A stretch of 64,000 nucleotides of DNA from Erythroxylum novogranatense (GCA_029891385.1 CM057224.1:8060001-8124000), one strand, 5' to 3'. Shown: positions 11,427-23,100, numbered from the stretch's first letter. Numbers and translations: made by a program. The notes: generated from the letters alone by a model not told the origin.

Positions 11427-13625
11427 ATGGCTTTCAATTTAGGAAAACAAATTATTGATTTGAATGTTAAAGTAATGTGCGATGAGAGAGAAATTTCAAT
11501 TGATTTGAATATTGCTCCAGTAAGTTCTGAAAATCAAAATGAAACAATGTCGAAGTTATCAAATCCGTTAACCACACCCACTACGATGTTCGATTTAAAT
11601 TTGGAACCTGATTAAGAGTTCGAGCCACCGTTAACAGATGTAGATTTCAATGGTGTGTGTATGGAAGATGGATCAATCCTATCTCACTATTCAGGTTATT
11701 TTTAAACATAGATAATCTTCAGTTTTATTTTATTTTTATTTTTATTTTTATAATAAATAGTTTTATCTAGTATTATGAATTTATTTGGATGTTTCTTCTC
11801 ATTCATGTTTTTGCACTTCTGCTTATTGTATTTTTTAATGTATTTTTTGTATTGCATGTTGTTTCTTTTAAAATTTTCAACACTGCACTAGTATTTAGTT
11901 TTATATTTTAAGAAAAAATTTTTAGTCTTTTACAAATCCTTTTGAATATTTTGAATATTTATTTATATCTCCATCATTGAATCATCACCAAACGTGGAGT
12001 ACATTTGAGCATTGTATGCTTATACGTGGAGTTGAATATTTATTTATATGTATGCTTATAATTGGTACGAAATGCTCAAACGTGGAGTTCAATATTTATT
12101 TATATGTATGCTTATATAATTGGTACGAAATGCTTATATGTCAAATTTGATTTTATGATTTATTGTGCCATTATTTTTCATTATGGTGATGGAAAGTTTA
12201 TAAAGTGAACTAGGCAGTTTTATGCAATTTGTATTGGTTGTATTTTTATTTCAGTATTGGTAATTTAGAAATGGAATGTAATTTTTTCCCTTAAAAACAG
12301 ATACATTGCTGGAAGAGGGAATAGTAAGGAAAACAAAGAAAAATTTAACAAATGAGCAGAGATGGACAATATACAACACTTTATTGAAAAAGAGTGTTAA
12401 TGGAAAGTTGAAAAGAGATACAATCAAAGAGGTTGCAGAGTTGTTTTCAATTCATATAAGAACAGTCCAAAAGATTTGGAAACGGGCAAAAGATACTCCA
12501 AATGGTGAAGCGGTTGATGTTTCCCATAAGAAACCAAAAAATTGTGGGCGGAAGAGAGTTCTAGTTGACTTAAATAACATTCTTCAAATTCCTTTACATC
12601 AACGAAAGACTATAAGGTCACTTACCGAAGCTTTGAAGGCCAAGGGTACAAGTGTTAGCTACTTGTCATTACATAGACGTATAAAGCAAGGTCTTATTCG
12701 ATGTCATTCAAACGCCATTAAGCCACACTTAAGAGAAGAAAATAAAAAAGCGTGTTTGCGATTTTGTTTATCTATGTTGGATAAAAACAGCTTGCCTTAT
12801 GAGCCAAAATTCGTTGATATGTATAATGTTGTGCATATTGAAGAAAAATGGTTCTATATGACTAGGAAGTCAGAAAAATATTATCTACTTCCCACCGAAG
12901 AGGATCCTTTGCGCACATGTCAGAGTAAGAATTACATTGAAAAGGTAATGTTTTTAGTTGCTATGGCTCATCCAAGATTTGACAATAAAGGAAATGAAGT
13001 GTTCTCGAGAAAAATAGGAGTGTTTCCATTTGTTACCTCACAACCAGCTCAAACAAGAAGTTGAAACAGAGATGCTGAAACATTAGAGATTAAACTGATG
13101 ATCTCAGTTACGAGAGAAACGATAAAGACATTTTTGATTGAACATGTTGTACCAGCAATTCAACTTAAGTGACCCAAAGAGGATTTAAGAAAAACCATAT
13201 TTATTCAACAAGACAACGCAAGGACGCATGTTGATCCAAGTGACAAGGAATTTCAAAAAGCTGCTTCACAACATGGTTTTGATATTAGATTAGTGTGTCA
13301 ACCTCCAAACTCACCAGATTTAAATATTTTGGATCTCGAATTTTTTAGCATCATTCAAGCACTGCAACATAAAGAGTGTCCAAGGACAGCGGAAGAACTT
13401 ATCCATGCAGTTAAAAAGTCATTTGATGAATATCCGACGAAAATGATAAATCGTATTTTCTTGACTTTATAATTGTGTATGCAAGAAATTATTAAAGTTA
13501 AAGGATCCAATAATTACAAAATCTCTCACATGAATAAAGGTGCACAGGAAACTGAGGATCGTCTTCCTAAACAAATTAGGTGTAACTCTGCTATAGTGCA
13601 AAATGTAATGAATTTGTTAACATGA
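11427..13625 (+). pseudogene. Mariner-like transposase, copy A, two exons, with premature stops
   Basis: Exon 1 is 11427-11694 (268 nt, 89 codons plus one base). The donor is CAG|GTTATT and the acceptor AAAACAG precedes 12301, where exon 2 begins with the two bases that complete the split codon. This exact phase match supports the intron. Exon 1 carries IIDLN, IDLNIAP and FDLNLEP. Exon 2 carries an N-terminal HTH region (RDTIKEVAELFSIHIRTVQK), then VHIEEKWFY, FIQQDNARTH, and SPDLNILDLEFF. Thirty-nine residues separate the second Asp (QQDN) from the third (ILD), which is the plant DD39D spacing. The first catalytic Asp is Glu here. Stops occur at 11613 (TAA), 13062 (TGA), about 13170 (TGA) and about 13470 (TAA). 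Transposase would bind the termini and cut and paste the element; this copy cannot. Confidence 0.88.
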
Positions 13626-13814
13626 GTAATGTTAAGAGATTTTATTTCGCTTTAATTTTTTATTTTATTTTTTATATTTTTGTTAATGTTACCTTAAAAA
13701 AAGAAAAATTAACACAAATACAATTGAAATATGAAAGAAAATAAAAATACTAAAATTAAAGCAATAAAAAAACATAAAAATATGATGCTTATACATGTAT
13801 CCAATCATACAAAT

Positions 13815-14310
13815 ACAACTTTAACTCAATTGATATTTAATTACTGTAAGCATAAAAATAAATAAAGATGGAAGACAATAGTGATGAACTCAATTCTTAA
13901 AAAACGAGATTTCCGTTATTGTTTTTCTAGTTTACGTTCCTCCCACCTTCATATGCGTCTTCATGGCCAAAACTACATCGACGATCTTGTACAGCTTAAT
14001 GCCTAACAGAAATCCTACCCAAGGCTCCATCAAATTTCAAAATGGGTTCTTTCTGAGCAGACCAGTGAAAGCATTTTCTCTTTCGTCATCACAATTGTAG
14101 TGTTATTATGCTTCGATTCCCATCTCAGTACCCCTCACCAAATATAAAGATTACCAATTTATTAGTCTTGATGAGAAAGTTTGTGAATTCTGCGAGAAGG
14201 GTAATCTTAAAAAAGCAATGGAATTCCTTCTGACGCCTGAAAAACAACTTTAACTCAATTGATATTTAATTACTTTAAGCATAAAAATAAATAAAGATGG
14301 AAGACAATAA
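13815..14310. repeat. Pair of 67-bp direct repeats flanking the captured fragment
   Basis: 'aacaactttaactcaattga...gatggaagacaata' occurs at about 13815-13881 and again at about 14243-14310 with one or two differences. Copy B has a single version near 18870-18930. The fragment therefore entered with a long local duplication. Confidence 0.85.
13963..14253 (+). pseudogene. Captured host-gene fragment: N-terminus of a pentatricopeptide-repeat (PPR) protein
   Basis: Ninety-seven codons open from ATG at 13963, with one internal TAG after SLSSSQL. The N-terminal third is rich in Ser, Asn and Arg, like an organelle transit peptide. It is followed by DEKVCEFCEKGNLKKAMEFL, which has the spacing of the first helix pair of plant PPR proteins ('I..FCE.GNL..AMELL'). 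It ends where the element sequence resumes. The insert lies between two near-identical direct repeats of about 67 bp (13815-13881 and 14243-14310), and mariner copy B lacks it. The family assignment rests on one motif, so it is likely rather than certain. Confidence 0.6.
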
Positions 14311-14419
14311 TATAAAGACATAATCAAATTAGAATACTACTAGAAACAAAATACATCAGCCAAAAAAAACCATTAATCTAGATGCGAACATTGAAATGAA
14401 AACCACCACATACATTTAT

Positions 14420-14641
14420 TTAGAAAAAATCTGGGAGATAAATTCTCAACATCTTCAATATTGTTTGTTGAATCTCCTTATTCGGATGAAGTTCTCCTTC
14501 CTCATAATAGAATTTATTGAGATCAAAATCTAAAACCTTCATCTTAACTCCATTGTCTCCCTCCTTTTCTTTCTTTTTTTCTACTTCATCAATCTGTGAC
14601 AACTTCTGTATGTGGGAAGGAAAAGCTTCTTTCTCACCCAT
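14420..14641 (-). CDS. Small acidic DLN protein gene of mariner element, copy A
   Basis: A 73-codon ORF on the minus strand, convergent with the transposase gene. It starts MGEKEAFPSHIQKLSQIDEV, has a Lys/Glu-rich middle, then VLDFDLNKFYYEEGELHPNK, and a hydrophobic end (ILKMLRIYLPDFF). Its homologue in copy B (18457-18765) aligns from the ATG to HPNKEI, and the upstream leader is also conserved, including a TATAAA-type box (ATTTAAATATAAAA) about 60 bp before the ATG. A reading frame and promoter-like box kept in two diverged copies argue for a real gene. The function is unknown. The FDLN core resembles the DLN motifs in transposase exon 1 of the same element. I know no family for it. Confidence 0.6.
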   Translation of the reverse strand: MGEKEAFPSHIQKLSQIDEVEKKKEKEGDNGVKMKVLDFDLNKFYYEEGELHPNKEIQQTILKMLRIYLPDFF

Positions 14642-15899
14642 TTTTTATTCTTGCTTGTAGATTATGCTTGTAGATTATGTGTAGAGCTTTTATATTTAAA
14701 TAATAAATGAATGTTGTTGAGAACTGAAAGGTTTTGAAACAAATAAAAAGAAACATGATGAAGTGCATTGAAAAGGTAATTTGCAATAATTAGCATGTGA
14801 GAGAAATTGCATATTAAATTGCCTTGAAATTGTGATCTGTATAATTAAGATGAGAGAGAAATGAAAGGTTAATTTTGGAAGAAAAATTATAAATATGCAT
14901 ACAAAGTCAAGAATGACACTTATTTTGAATAACTAAAATGTATCTAAAACGACACTTATTATGAATCGGAGTATGAGCTTTGGTATATCAAAAGGCACGT
15001 AAGAAGAATGTTGAATTATATATGTCTAATTTTTACGTAATTAATAATGCTCACTCAAATACCAATAGTTGGTCCTCAAATGTTGCAAGTCCAAAGAGGT
15101 CACAATTCAATTTCTACCTATTTAATAAGGATTATCTAGTTAGATCAAGAGAGAGGGTAATCATAATTAATGGATACCTAAGGTCGAGTATGGTTAAGAA
15201 GGTAAAGTGAAAACAAATATGTATAAAAGTAATTCCTAAGCTTTCATTAGTGATTAATCAATTGTTTCATTGCTGCTTGTTTTTCTCGTTCAATCGTTAA
15301 TTGTTTTATTTTTAGTTTAGCTCTTAGTTATTCATTATATTATTTACCTTAAACAAGGTGTTAGAAGAATTAATAGGTGACTAATATAATCTTTGTAAGA
15401 ATAATACTTTTTATACTATAAAATATGATCCGTATACTTGCGATATAGATGAGTTTAAATTAAAATTCAAAAAAAAATTTACACCTTTGTCTGAGATTGA
15501 TAAGTTAGCATCTAGTGTAGTTTGACTACCTTGATTTGAGAATTTTTAACAAGTTTCTTATGTGATTACAGGTGTATGAACATAAGAGCAGCTACGAGTT
15601 CAAGCAACCTTTTAGACACACAAGTTTTTGACATCATTAAGCAAGAGAGGGAGATTTGAAAAGCAAGATACAAAGAAGCTATAAAGATATTAATGGAAAA
15701 AGAAAGAAACCAAGGAGGATAATAGAGAACCCTCATGGACTTTATAAGGTCAGAGTTCAGTGCTAATCAACAAGGGATTACAAAACCACTAGTACAAACT
15801 AATAGTTGTGGAATTAAACCATTAAAGATATTGCGATTGATGCTAAGTTTTATAGACTAGCCAATGAGGATCCTAATCCTCATTTAGACAATTTATTGG

Positions 15900-16335
15900 A
15901 GATATATGACACGTTTTGGTATAATGGGTTATCAAAGAATGTAGCCAAGATGAGGTTATTCTCGTTCACGCGTAAAGATCGAGTCATAATGTGGCTAAAT
16001 TCTCTAAGCCCAGAAATCATAATAATATATGAACAGTTGGTATAAGTCTTTTTAACTAAGTACATTTCTTTAACAAAGACTACATGAATCTTAAAGGAGA
16101 AAAAAATTCCAATAAAGTAAAGGGGAATTACTATACAAAGTGCGAGAAAGATTCAAGGAGTTGTAAAGGAGATGTCCACACTATAGCTTACCTAGGGAGT
16201 TCTTTTTGCAAATATTCTACAATGGAATAAATTCACCAACTAGAGGTACTATTTGTGCAACAACTAGAGGTTCTTTAATGAAGAAGATAGTTGATCGTGC
16301 GCATTATTTATTAAAAGATATAAAATATAGCAGCT
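15900..16335 (+). pseudogene. Athila-type gag remnant
   Basis: In-frame pieces read TFWYNGLSKNVAKMRLFSFT, RVIMWLNSLSP, then RRCPHYSLPREFFLQIFYNG and TRGSLMKKIVDRAHYLLKD. These match the order of the Athila gag core (…RLRLFPFSL.D.A..WL.SLP…, RCPHHGLP..LQIQTFYNGL, GG.LM.K…A..L). Several stops and frameshifts separate them. Gag would form the virus-like particle. Confidence 0.75.
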
Positions 16336-17404
16336 GTCTATGAACGTTGAAGATGAGTAAACAACAACTAACTTTTAGAGATCAGAAACGAGTTCTTGCT
16401 TTGGATTCAAAGACAACACTAAAAACTGAATTAGTAAACTTGGTCAAACAATTAAACAACCTGAAAATCACTTTTCCAACTCACATATGACAATATAGCA
16501 TAGATATGAATTATGTAGTTAAGAAGGCTATGTTACAGCTGATTGATTTCTAGTGAATAATAACAATATGGAGCAGCTCAACCACATGAGAGCATAATTC
16601 AGTCAAAGTGGTAATAACTCATATTCTAATACTTATAATCTTAGGTGGATGAATCATTCAAATTTTTCTTGGTCTAACAATGTAGAGAATAGAATGAGAG
16701 CATAAGATATATCAAGATTTCAGCAAGATAAGCACAGTTCACTAGAATCAAAGATGGATAAGTTATTGGATGTGCTAAATTTCAAATTCACAAGTCAAGA
16801 TGAGAGTCAAAAGAGGATGAAATCTAAGTTTTGATCAAATTGCAAAGGCGTCTTCTATACACCATTTTTTAGTTTCAAATAGCTAATTCATTGTCTACAA
16901 GAAGTATGAGGAGTCTCTTGAGCAATATGGAATCCAATCCAAGGAAGCAATTGAAGGCTATTACACTTAAAAGTGAAAAGGAGTTGGAATAAGTAACCTA
17001 CAAGAAGGTCGAGACCCCACAATACGTTAAAAAATAGAAGGCGGATAAAAAGGAAGAGAAGAAGGAGGAAGTTCTATATGTCCCTCCACCCTCCATATAC
17101 GTTAACAATCACATTTCCACAAAGGCTGAAAAAGAATCAAATAGATGTGTAATTTGCAATGTTTGTAGAGAAGTTGAAGAAATTGCACTTTAACTTGTAT
17201 TTTGTAGAAATTTTGGAGAACATGCCCAAGTATCCAAATTTTTACAAGGATATACTATCAAACAATTAGAATTTGGAGGACAATCAAACAAGCTCCTTGA
17301 TGAAAAATTACAACTTTATAATTACCAATCACAGGCCTCCAAAATTGAAGTATCTAAGGAGTTTTACTAAACCATGTGTAGTTGGTAAATTAGAATTTTT
17401 TAAA

Positions 17405-17653
17405 TGCTTATATGATTAGGGTGCAATTATTACTCTTATGCTTTTGTCGATTCTTAGGAAATTAATGCTAGGAAATGTGAAGCTAACTTCTATGTTCACC
17501 TGGTTGGAAGATCAATGCATAAAGAAACTATTTAATGTGGTGGAAGACATAATAGTTAAGGTAGACAAGTTTATTATTTTGGTGAATTTTGTAGCGTTAT
17601 ATTTTGAAGAGGATCATAAATGTCCACTAATATTAGTGGTAGATTTTTCATGA
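17405..17653 (+). pseudogene. Gypsy aspartic protease remnant
   Basis: The open part (17438-17653) reads LLSILRKLMLGNVKLTSM, a stretch ending NVVEDIIVKVDKFI, then FEEDHKCPLILV. This is the body of the Athila-type retropepsin (LMPLSI...LGLGE.KPT.M..., VEDVLVKVDKF, PLILGRPFL). The DxGA catalytic loop at about 17405-17430 is damaged; the stretch before it contains a stop. Confidence 0.75.
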
Positions 17654-18456
17654 ATAGGAGAAAAGCTTTTGCACGAGAATTTATGCTTTTGATATGAACA
17701 AAATAAAGGTATCTTATTCTATAATAATTGATCAACTTATCCACCTAGATTTATAGCTTTTGCAAGAGAATTTATACATTCATGTAACTTTTATTTATGC
17801 CTCAAACTTTGCCATTTAAAGGAATTTCTTATAGAACAAATTAGAGGAAATCCAGGCAAGTATTCAAAACCCTTAAATTATGCTTGGTGATTTCGATAGC
17901 ACCATATATCAGCGGAAGCAGAAGGCAACTTTAAAAATCATTCAAAAGATTTTAGAAGATATGTTATTAAAAGCAATATGGTAACGTTACACACGAATAA
18001 AGTATCTAAAAATTTGTATAAACAAATGCAAAATCATAGTTGTTGTTACAAAATAAAGATTTTTTAGAAAGAAAAATATACTCCCTCCTATCTAAAATGA
18101 AAGTCATTTTAGAGAAATTTTAATTATTCAAAATAAGTGTCGTTCGTGACTTTTCATGCCTGTTTATAATTTTACTTCCAAATTTTTCCTTTAATTTCTC
18201 TCACAACCTGATTACAAAGATTACATTTTTAAGGCAATTCAACATGCAATTTCTCTCATATGCTAATTATTGCAAATTACCTTTTCGATACACTTCATCA
18301 TGTTTCTTTTTATTTTGCTTCAAAACCTTTCAGTTCTCAACAACATTCATTTATTTATTTAAATATAAAAACTATACACATAATCTACAAGTAGTTATCT
18401 ACAGACAATTTATAAGCAATTCTTCTTCAACACAGATAAAAAAAATAAAACTGAAA

Positions 18457-18765
18457 ATGGGTGATAAATAAGCTCTTCCTTCCGATATACAGAAGTTGTC
18501 ACAGATTGATAAAATAGAAATAAAGGAAGTACAAAAGTTATCACAGGTTGATGAAGTAGAAGTAAAGGAAGTACAGAAGTTATCACAAGTTGATGAAGTA
18601 AAAATAAAGGAAGTAAAGGAAGGAGACAATGGAGTTGATAAGAAGGTTTTGGATTTTGATCTCAATAAATTTTATTATGAGGAAGGAGAACTTCATCCGA
18701 ATAAGGAGATTTCAGCAAACAATACTGGAGATGTTGAGAATTTATCTCCTAGATTTTTTTTCTAA
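18457..18765 (+). pseudogene. Small acidic DLN protein gene of mariner element, copy B
   Basis: Homologue of 14420-14641. It begins MGDK and then a stop where copy A has Glu, so this allele is broken or would start later. The middle is expanded: a 45-bp unit encoding QKLSQ(I/V)DEVEVKEV occurs three times (18490-18620) against once in copy A. The core KVLDFDLNKFYYEEGELHPN is identical to copy A apart from flanking positions. An extra T after HPNKEI shifts the frame and replaces the hydrophobic end. The leader contains the same TATA-like box near 18360. Confidence 0.6.
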
Positions 18766-19659
18766 ATAAATGTACGTGGTGGTTTTCATTTCAATGTTAG
18801 TATCTAGATTAATGGTTTTAGTTTTTTTTGGCTGATGTATTTTGTTTCCAGTAGTCTTCTAATTTGATTATGTCTTTATATTATTGGTCTTCCATCTTTA
18901 TTTATTTTTATACTTACATTAATTAAAAATCGTTATGCAACAACATAGATATAAGAAAGCAAAATTATCTTCCGATATTGTAATATGTGATTTAAGAGAA
19001 TAAAGTTTTGCATTATATTTTAGAAATATGTAGTTAATTGCAGTGCTCTCTTAATCTTTTAAGAACATACCACCATCTTCAATTATTTTTGAACACCATC
19101 TTCAATTAGATTTTAACTTAGCATGTTGATTTTAATATGAAACAATTTATTTATGTATGTAAAATACACTTAGCAAATCTACTAGTTCGAGATATTTATG
19201 GAATTTGATGGAATCAAGTTGAGAATGTGGTGAGATTAATCGATTAAGTCAAGACTCAATAAAATCAATATCAACCATTATTTAGTTCAATTTATGTTTC
19301 TAATAAACTCAATAAAATCCATTATTTAGTTTAATTTCTAATTCTAATAAATAAAATAGAAATTATTGATATTAGGAGTATTTTAAGAACATAATTGATG
19401 AATTTATATATCAAAGTTTATTTTGTAGACAACTAGAAATTATAAAGTTTATTTTATTAATTAATTTTATTTGTTTATTGTGGTGTAGTTTAATCATATT
19501 TTATGTTTTTATTGCTTTAATTTTAGTATTTTATTTTCTTTCATGTTTCAATTTTATTTGTGTTTAATTTTATTTTTTAAAAAGGTAACATTAACAAAAA
19601 TATAAAAATAAAATAAAACAAAAATTAAAGTGAAATGAAATGAAATCTCTTAACATTAC

Positions 19660-21720
19660 TCATGTTAACAAATTCATTACATTTTGCACTATAACAAAAT
19701 CACAGCTAATGTGTCTAGGAAGACGATCCTCTATTTCCCGTGCAACTTTATTCATGTGAGGAATTTTGTAATTGTTGGATCTTTCAACTTTTATAATTTC
19801 CTGTATATACAATTGTAAAGTCAACAAAATACGGTTTATCATTTTTGTCGGATATTCATCAAAAGACTTTTTAACTGCATGGATAAGTTCTTCCACTGTC
19901 CTTGGACACTCTTTATCTTGCATTGCTTGAATGACGCTAAAAAATCTGAGATCCAAAATATTTAAATCCGGTGAGTTTTGAGGTTGACATACTAATCTAA
20001 TATCAAAACCATGTTGTGAAGCAGCTTTTTGAAATTTCATGACTTGGATCAACATGCGTCCTTGGGTTGTCTTGATAAATAAATATGGTTTTTCTTAAAT
20101 CCTCTTTGGGTCACTTAAGTTGAATTGTCGGTACAACATGTTCAATCAAAAACGTCTTTATTGTTTCTCTTGTAAATGAGGTCGTCAGTTTAATCTCTAA
20201 TGTTCCAACATCTCTGTTTCGACTTCTTCTTTGAGCTAATTGTGAGGTAACAAATGAAAACACTCCTATTTTTCCCGAGAACACTTCATTTCCTTCATTG
20301 TCAAATCTTGGACCAGCCATGGCAACTAAAAACATTACCTTTTCATTGTAATTCTTACTCTGACATGTGCACAAAGGTTCCTCTTTGGTGGGAAGTAGAT
20401 AGTATTTTTCTGACTTCCTAGTCGTTTAGAACCATTTTTCGTCAATATGCACAACATTAAACATATCAACAAATTTTGGCTCCTAAGGCAAGCTGATTTG
20501 ATCCAATATAGATAAGCAAAATTACAAACGCGCTTTTTTATTTTCTTCTCTTAAGGGCAGGTTAATGGCGTTTGAATGACGTCGAATAAGACCTTGCTTT
20601 ATACGTCTATGTAATGATCTATCACTAACACTTGTACCCCTGGCCTTCAAAGATTCGGTAACTAACATTATAGTCTTTCATCGATGTGAAGGAATTTGAA
20701 GAATGTGTTTTCTTATGGGACACATCAACCGCTTCACCATTTGGAGTATCTTTTGCCTATTTTCATATCCTTTGGACTGTTTTTATATGAATTGAAAACA
20801 ACTTTACAACCCCTTTGATCGTAATATCTCTTTTCAACTTTTCATTAACACTTTTTTTCTACTAAAGTGTTGTATATTGGTCATCTCTGCTCATTTGTTA
20901 AATTTTTCTTTGTTTCCCTTACTATTACCTCTTTAGCAATGTATCTGTTTTTAAGGAAAAAAATTACATTCAATTTCTAAAATAACCAATATTGAAATAA
21001 AAAACACAACCAACACAAATTGCATAAAAATGCCTAGTTCACTTCATAAACTATCCATCACCATAATGAAAAATAATTTCACAATAAAACATAAAATCAA
21101 AATTTACATATAAAATGAAACATTAAAAACAACTCAGTAAAAATAAAATGACACAAACATGAAAACAAATAAAATTGAATATTTCATACTCCTAGTGCAA
21201 GGTTGTAAATAAATATTAAAAAGGATTTGTAAAATATTAAAAATGTTCTTAAAATATAAAACTAACTACTAGTGCAAGTGTTGAAAATTAAAAAAAACAT
21301 GCAATATAAAAATACATTAAAAATACAATAACTGCTATGTAATAAAACATGAATCAGAAGAAACATCCAAACAAATTCATAATACCGAGAGAACTATTTA
21401 TTATAAAAAAATATAATTAAAATAAAACTGAAGATTTTTGTGTTTAAAATAACTTGAATTGTTAGATAAGATTGATCAATCTACTACACACACACACCAT
21501 CGGAATCTACATCTGTTAACGGTGGCTCGAACTTTTGATCGAGTTCTAAATTTAAATCGAATATCATAATGAGTGTGGTTAACGGATTTGATAACCTCAA
21601 CATTGCGGCTTCATTAAGATTTTTAGAACTTACCAGAGCAATATTCAAATCAATTAAAACTTCTCTCTCCTTGCACGTTACTTCAATATTCAAATCAATA
21701 TTTTGTTTTTCTAAATGCAT
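19660..21720 (-). pseudogene. Mariner-like transposase, copy B, two exons, decayed
   Basis: Exon 1 starts at 21720 and carries DLNIEV, IDLNIAL and FDLNLELD. Copy B keeps CAA (Gln) where copy A has TAA, but ends soon after in a GT-repeat expansion. Exon 2 starts at about 20944 behind the same acceptor and ends at 19660. Here the first catalytic Asp is intact (VVHIDEKWF) but is followed at once by a stop. QDN and ILDLRFF supply the second and third positions. Frameshifts lie in the HTH region. The TGA after AIQLK/TIQLK is shared with copy A. The two copies therefore carry mostly different lesions plus one in common. Confidence 0.85.
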
Positions 21721-22191
21721 ATGCTATTGTTTTTAAAGCTCCTTTTATATATATAGCCACCGGAGTTTTTGATTTTAGTTTCTTTATAAATTTTTAAACA
21801 CTATGTAAATTTTTAGGCTCTAAAATTTTCACATTTTAATGTACTTGGCTCCAAATTTGAGTCAATCAATTTTCAACATTGTTGAGATCAATATACAAGG
21901 TTAAAATGAATAGACACGGATGAATGTCAAGAAATAATGATGGAATTTTTAATTAAGTTTGTGTTTGGATAAAATTTTAAATAAATTAATTTAAAATATT
22001 TTTCTTATCTTTAGATCAATATTTAAAGTAGAAACAAAGAGACATAAATGTGGAAAACAATAATGATAGATTTTCTTAATTAAATTTGTGTTTGGCTCCA
22101 AATTTTGATAGAATTAATTTTGAAAGCTTTTGGTAAAATCTTCTAACCATACATGATGGAAATGAAGAGACAATGAAAAGGAAGAGAGACT

Positions 22192-22196
<5 letters not shown>

Positions 22197-22238
<42 letters not shown>
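22197..22238. repeat. (AT)n microsatellite
   Basis: About 21 AT units in the 5' flank of mariner copy B or in the DNA between it and the next element. Confidence 0.9.
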
Positions 22239-22240
<2 letters not shown>

Positions 22241-22689
22241 TAGAAATGAAAACAATGTAAAACCAATGATTTTTTTAATTAAAAGTTGAAAATATCTAAC
22301 ATGTGATGTTTTAATGATTGCATTGTAATAATTTTATTGTTAATATTAATAATAATTGAAAAATAAAAACATCTCTATTAAACAGTACATCGATAAAGAT
22401 ATATCAAATATTTCACAAATTTTTTTAATAAATATGCATTTTTACTATTTAAATAGAAGGGAGTCTTTTACCCTGCGTTTGGTTACCGTCTTCAATATGT
22501 AAAGACAGGACGAGACAGAATAGGACAGGACATGACAGAACAAGAATTGAAGACAGGGAGATGTTTGGTTGCGATGGACAGAACAAAGATAATTATCCTC
22601 GTCCTAAGGATGAAATGTGTTTGTTGCCGTCTTCGTAATGAAAATAGTGCTAATGACAGAAATGCCCCTGTAGTGTAATAAAATTGTGG

Positions 22690-23100
22690 ATGTTAAGAAA
22701 TGTAATTTTTAGTATTATTTTGATTATTAATATTGTTAATAATATTATTATTACTGTTATTATGATTATATTATTAATATTATTATGATAATATTAATTA
22801 TAATTATAATTATAATTATAATTATTATATTATTATTATGATATTAAATTTTATACTATTATTATTTTTGTTAATATTATGAATATTATTTTGATTATTG
22901 CTATTATTATAATTATTATAATAACGTATTAATATTATTAATATTACTATGAGAATTATTATTATTATTACTATTATGACAATTATTATTATTATTATGC
23001 TTAATATTATTATTATTATTATAAATTTTAATATTAATAATAATATTAAAATTATTATTACTAGAATTAATTTTGTTAATATTATTAATATTATTGAAAG
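22690..23100. repeat. ATT/AAT-rich simple-sequence tract
   Basis: An imperfect (ATT)n run with interspersed AT. Ile- and Asn-rich ORFs in it are artefacts of the repeat. Confidence 0.9.

Larger units (their letters stand above)
10697..14971 (+). mobile_element. Mariner-like element, copy A (DD39D type)
   Basis: It is bounded by TA dinucleotides (10695-10696 and 14972-14973) and inverted termini: CTCCCTCTGATTCATAATAA at the left and, read inward from the right, CTCCGATTCATAATAAGTGT. CTCCCTC... termini with a TA target are diagnostic of plant mariner/Stowaway elements. Inside are a two-exon transposase gene on the plus strand (11427-13625), a small gene on the minus strand (14420-14641) and an inserted host-gene fragment (13963-14253). 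A related copy lies inverted at 18081 onward. Confidence 0.9.
14974..17900 (+). mobile_element. Decayed Athila-type Gypsy retrotransposon
   Basis: The region between the two mariner copies contains gag-like (15900-16335) and protease-like (17405-17653) sequence in plus orientation, with stops and frame changes throughout. The part from 14974 to about 15560 may be LTR and leader, and the LTR may continue left of mariner A (10000-10696), which would make mariner A a nested insertion. No reverse transcriptase or integrase was recognised. The tail 17660-18080 shows nothing definite. Confidence 0.65.
18081..22466 (-). mobile_element. Mariner-like element, copy B, inverted relative to copy A
   Basis: The left edge is TA followed by CTCCCTCCTATCTAAAATGA (18081), the mariner/Stowaway terminus. 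Sequence then matches copy A end to end in reverse: small-gene leader and ORF, spacer, transposase, intron, exon 1, and the upstream block to about 21890. The far terminus is not clear. GGGAGT at 22461-22466, preceded by TTTAAATAGAA, gives a 5' flank as long as that of copy A, but the TA is not intact. The right border is therefore uncertain, between about 21890 and 22466. Confidence 0.8.

Noticed and set aside
22461..22472. Definite right terminus of mariner copy B at GGGAGT
   Set aside because: The expected TA is absent and the flank does not clearly match copy A, so the border is left uncertain.
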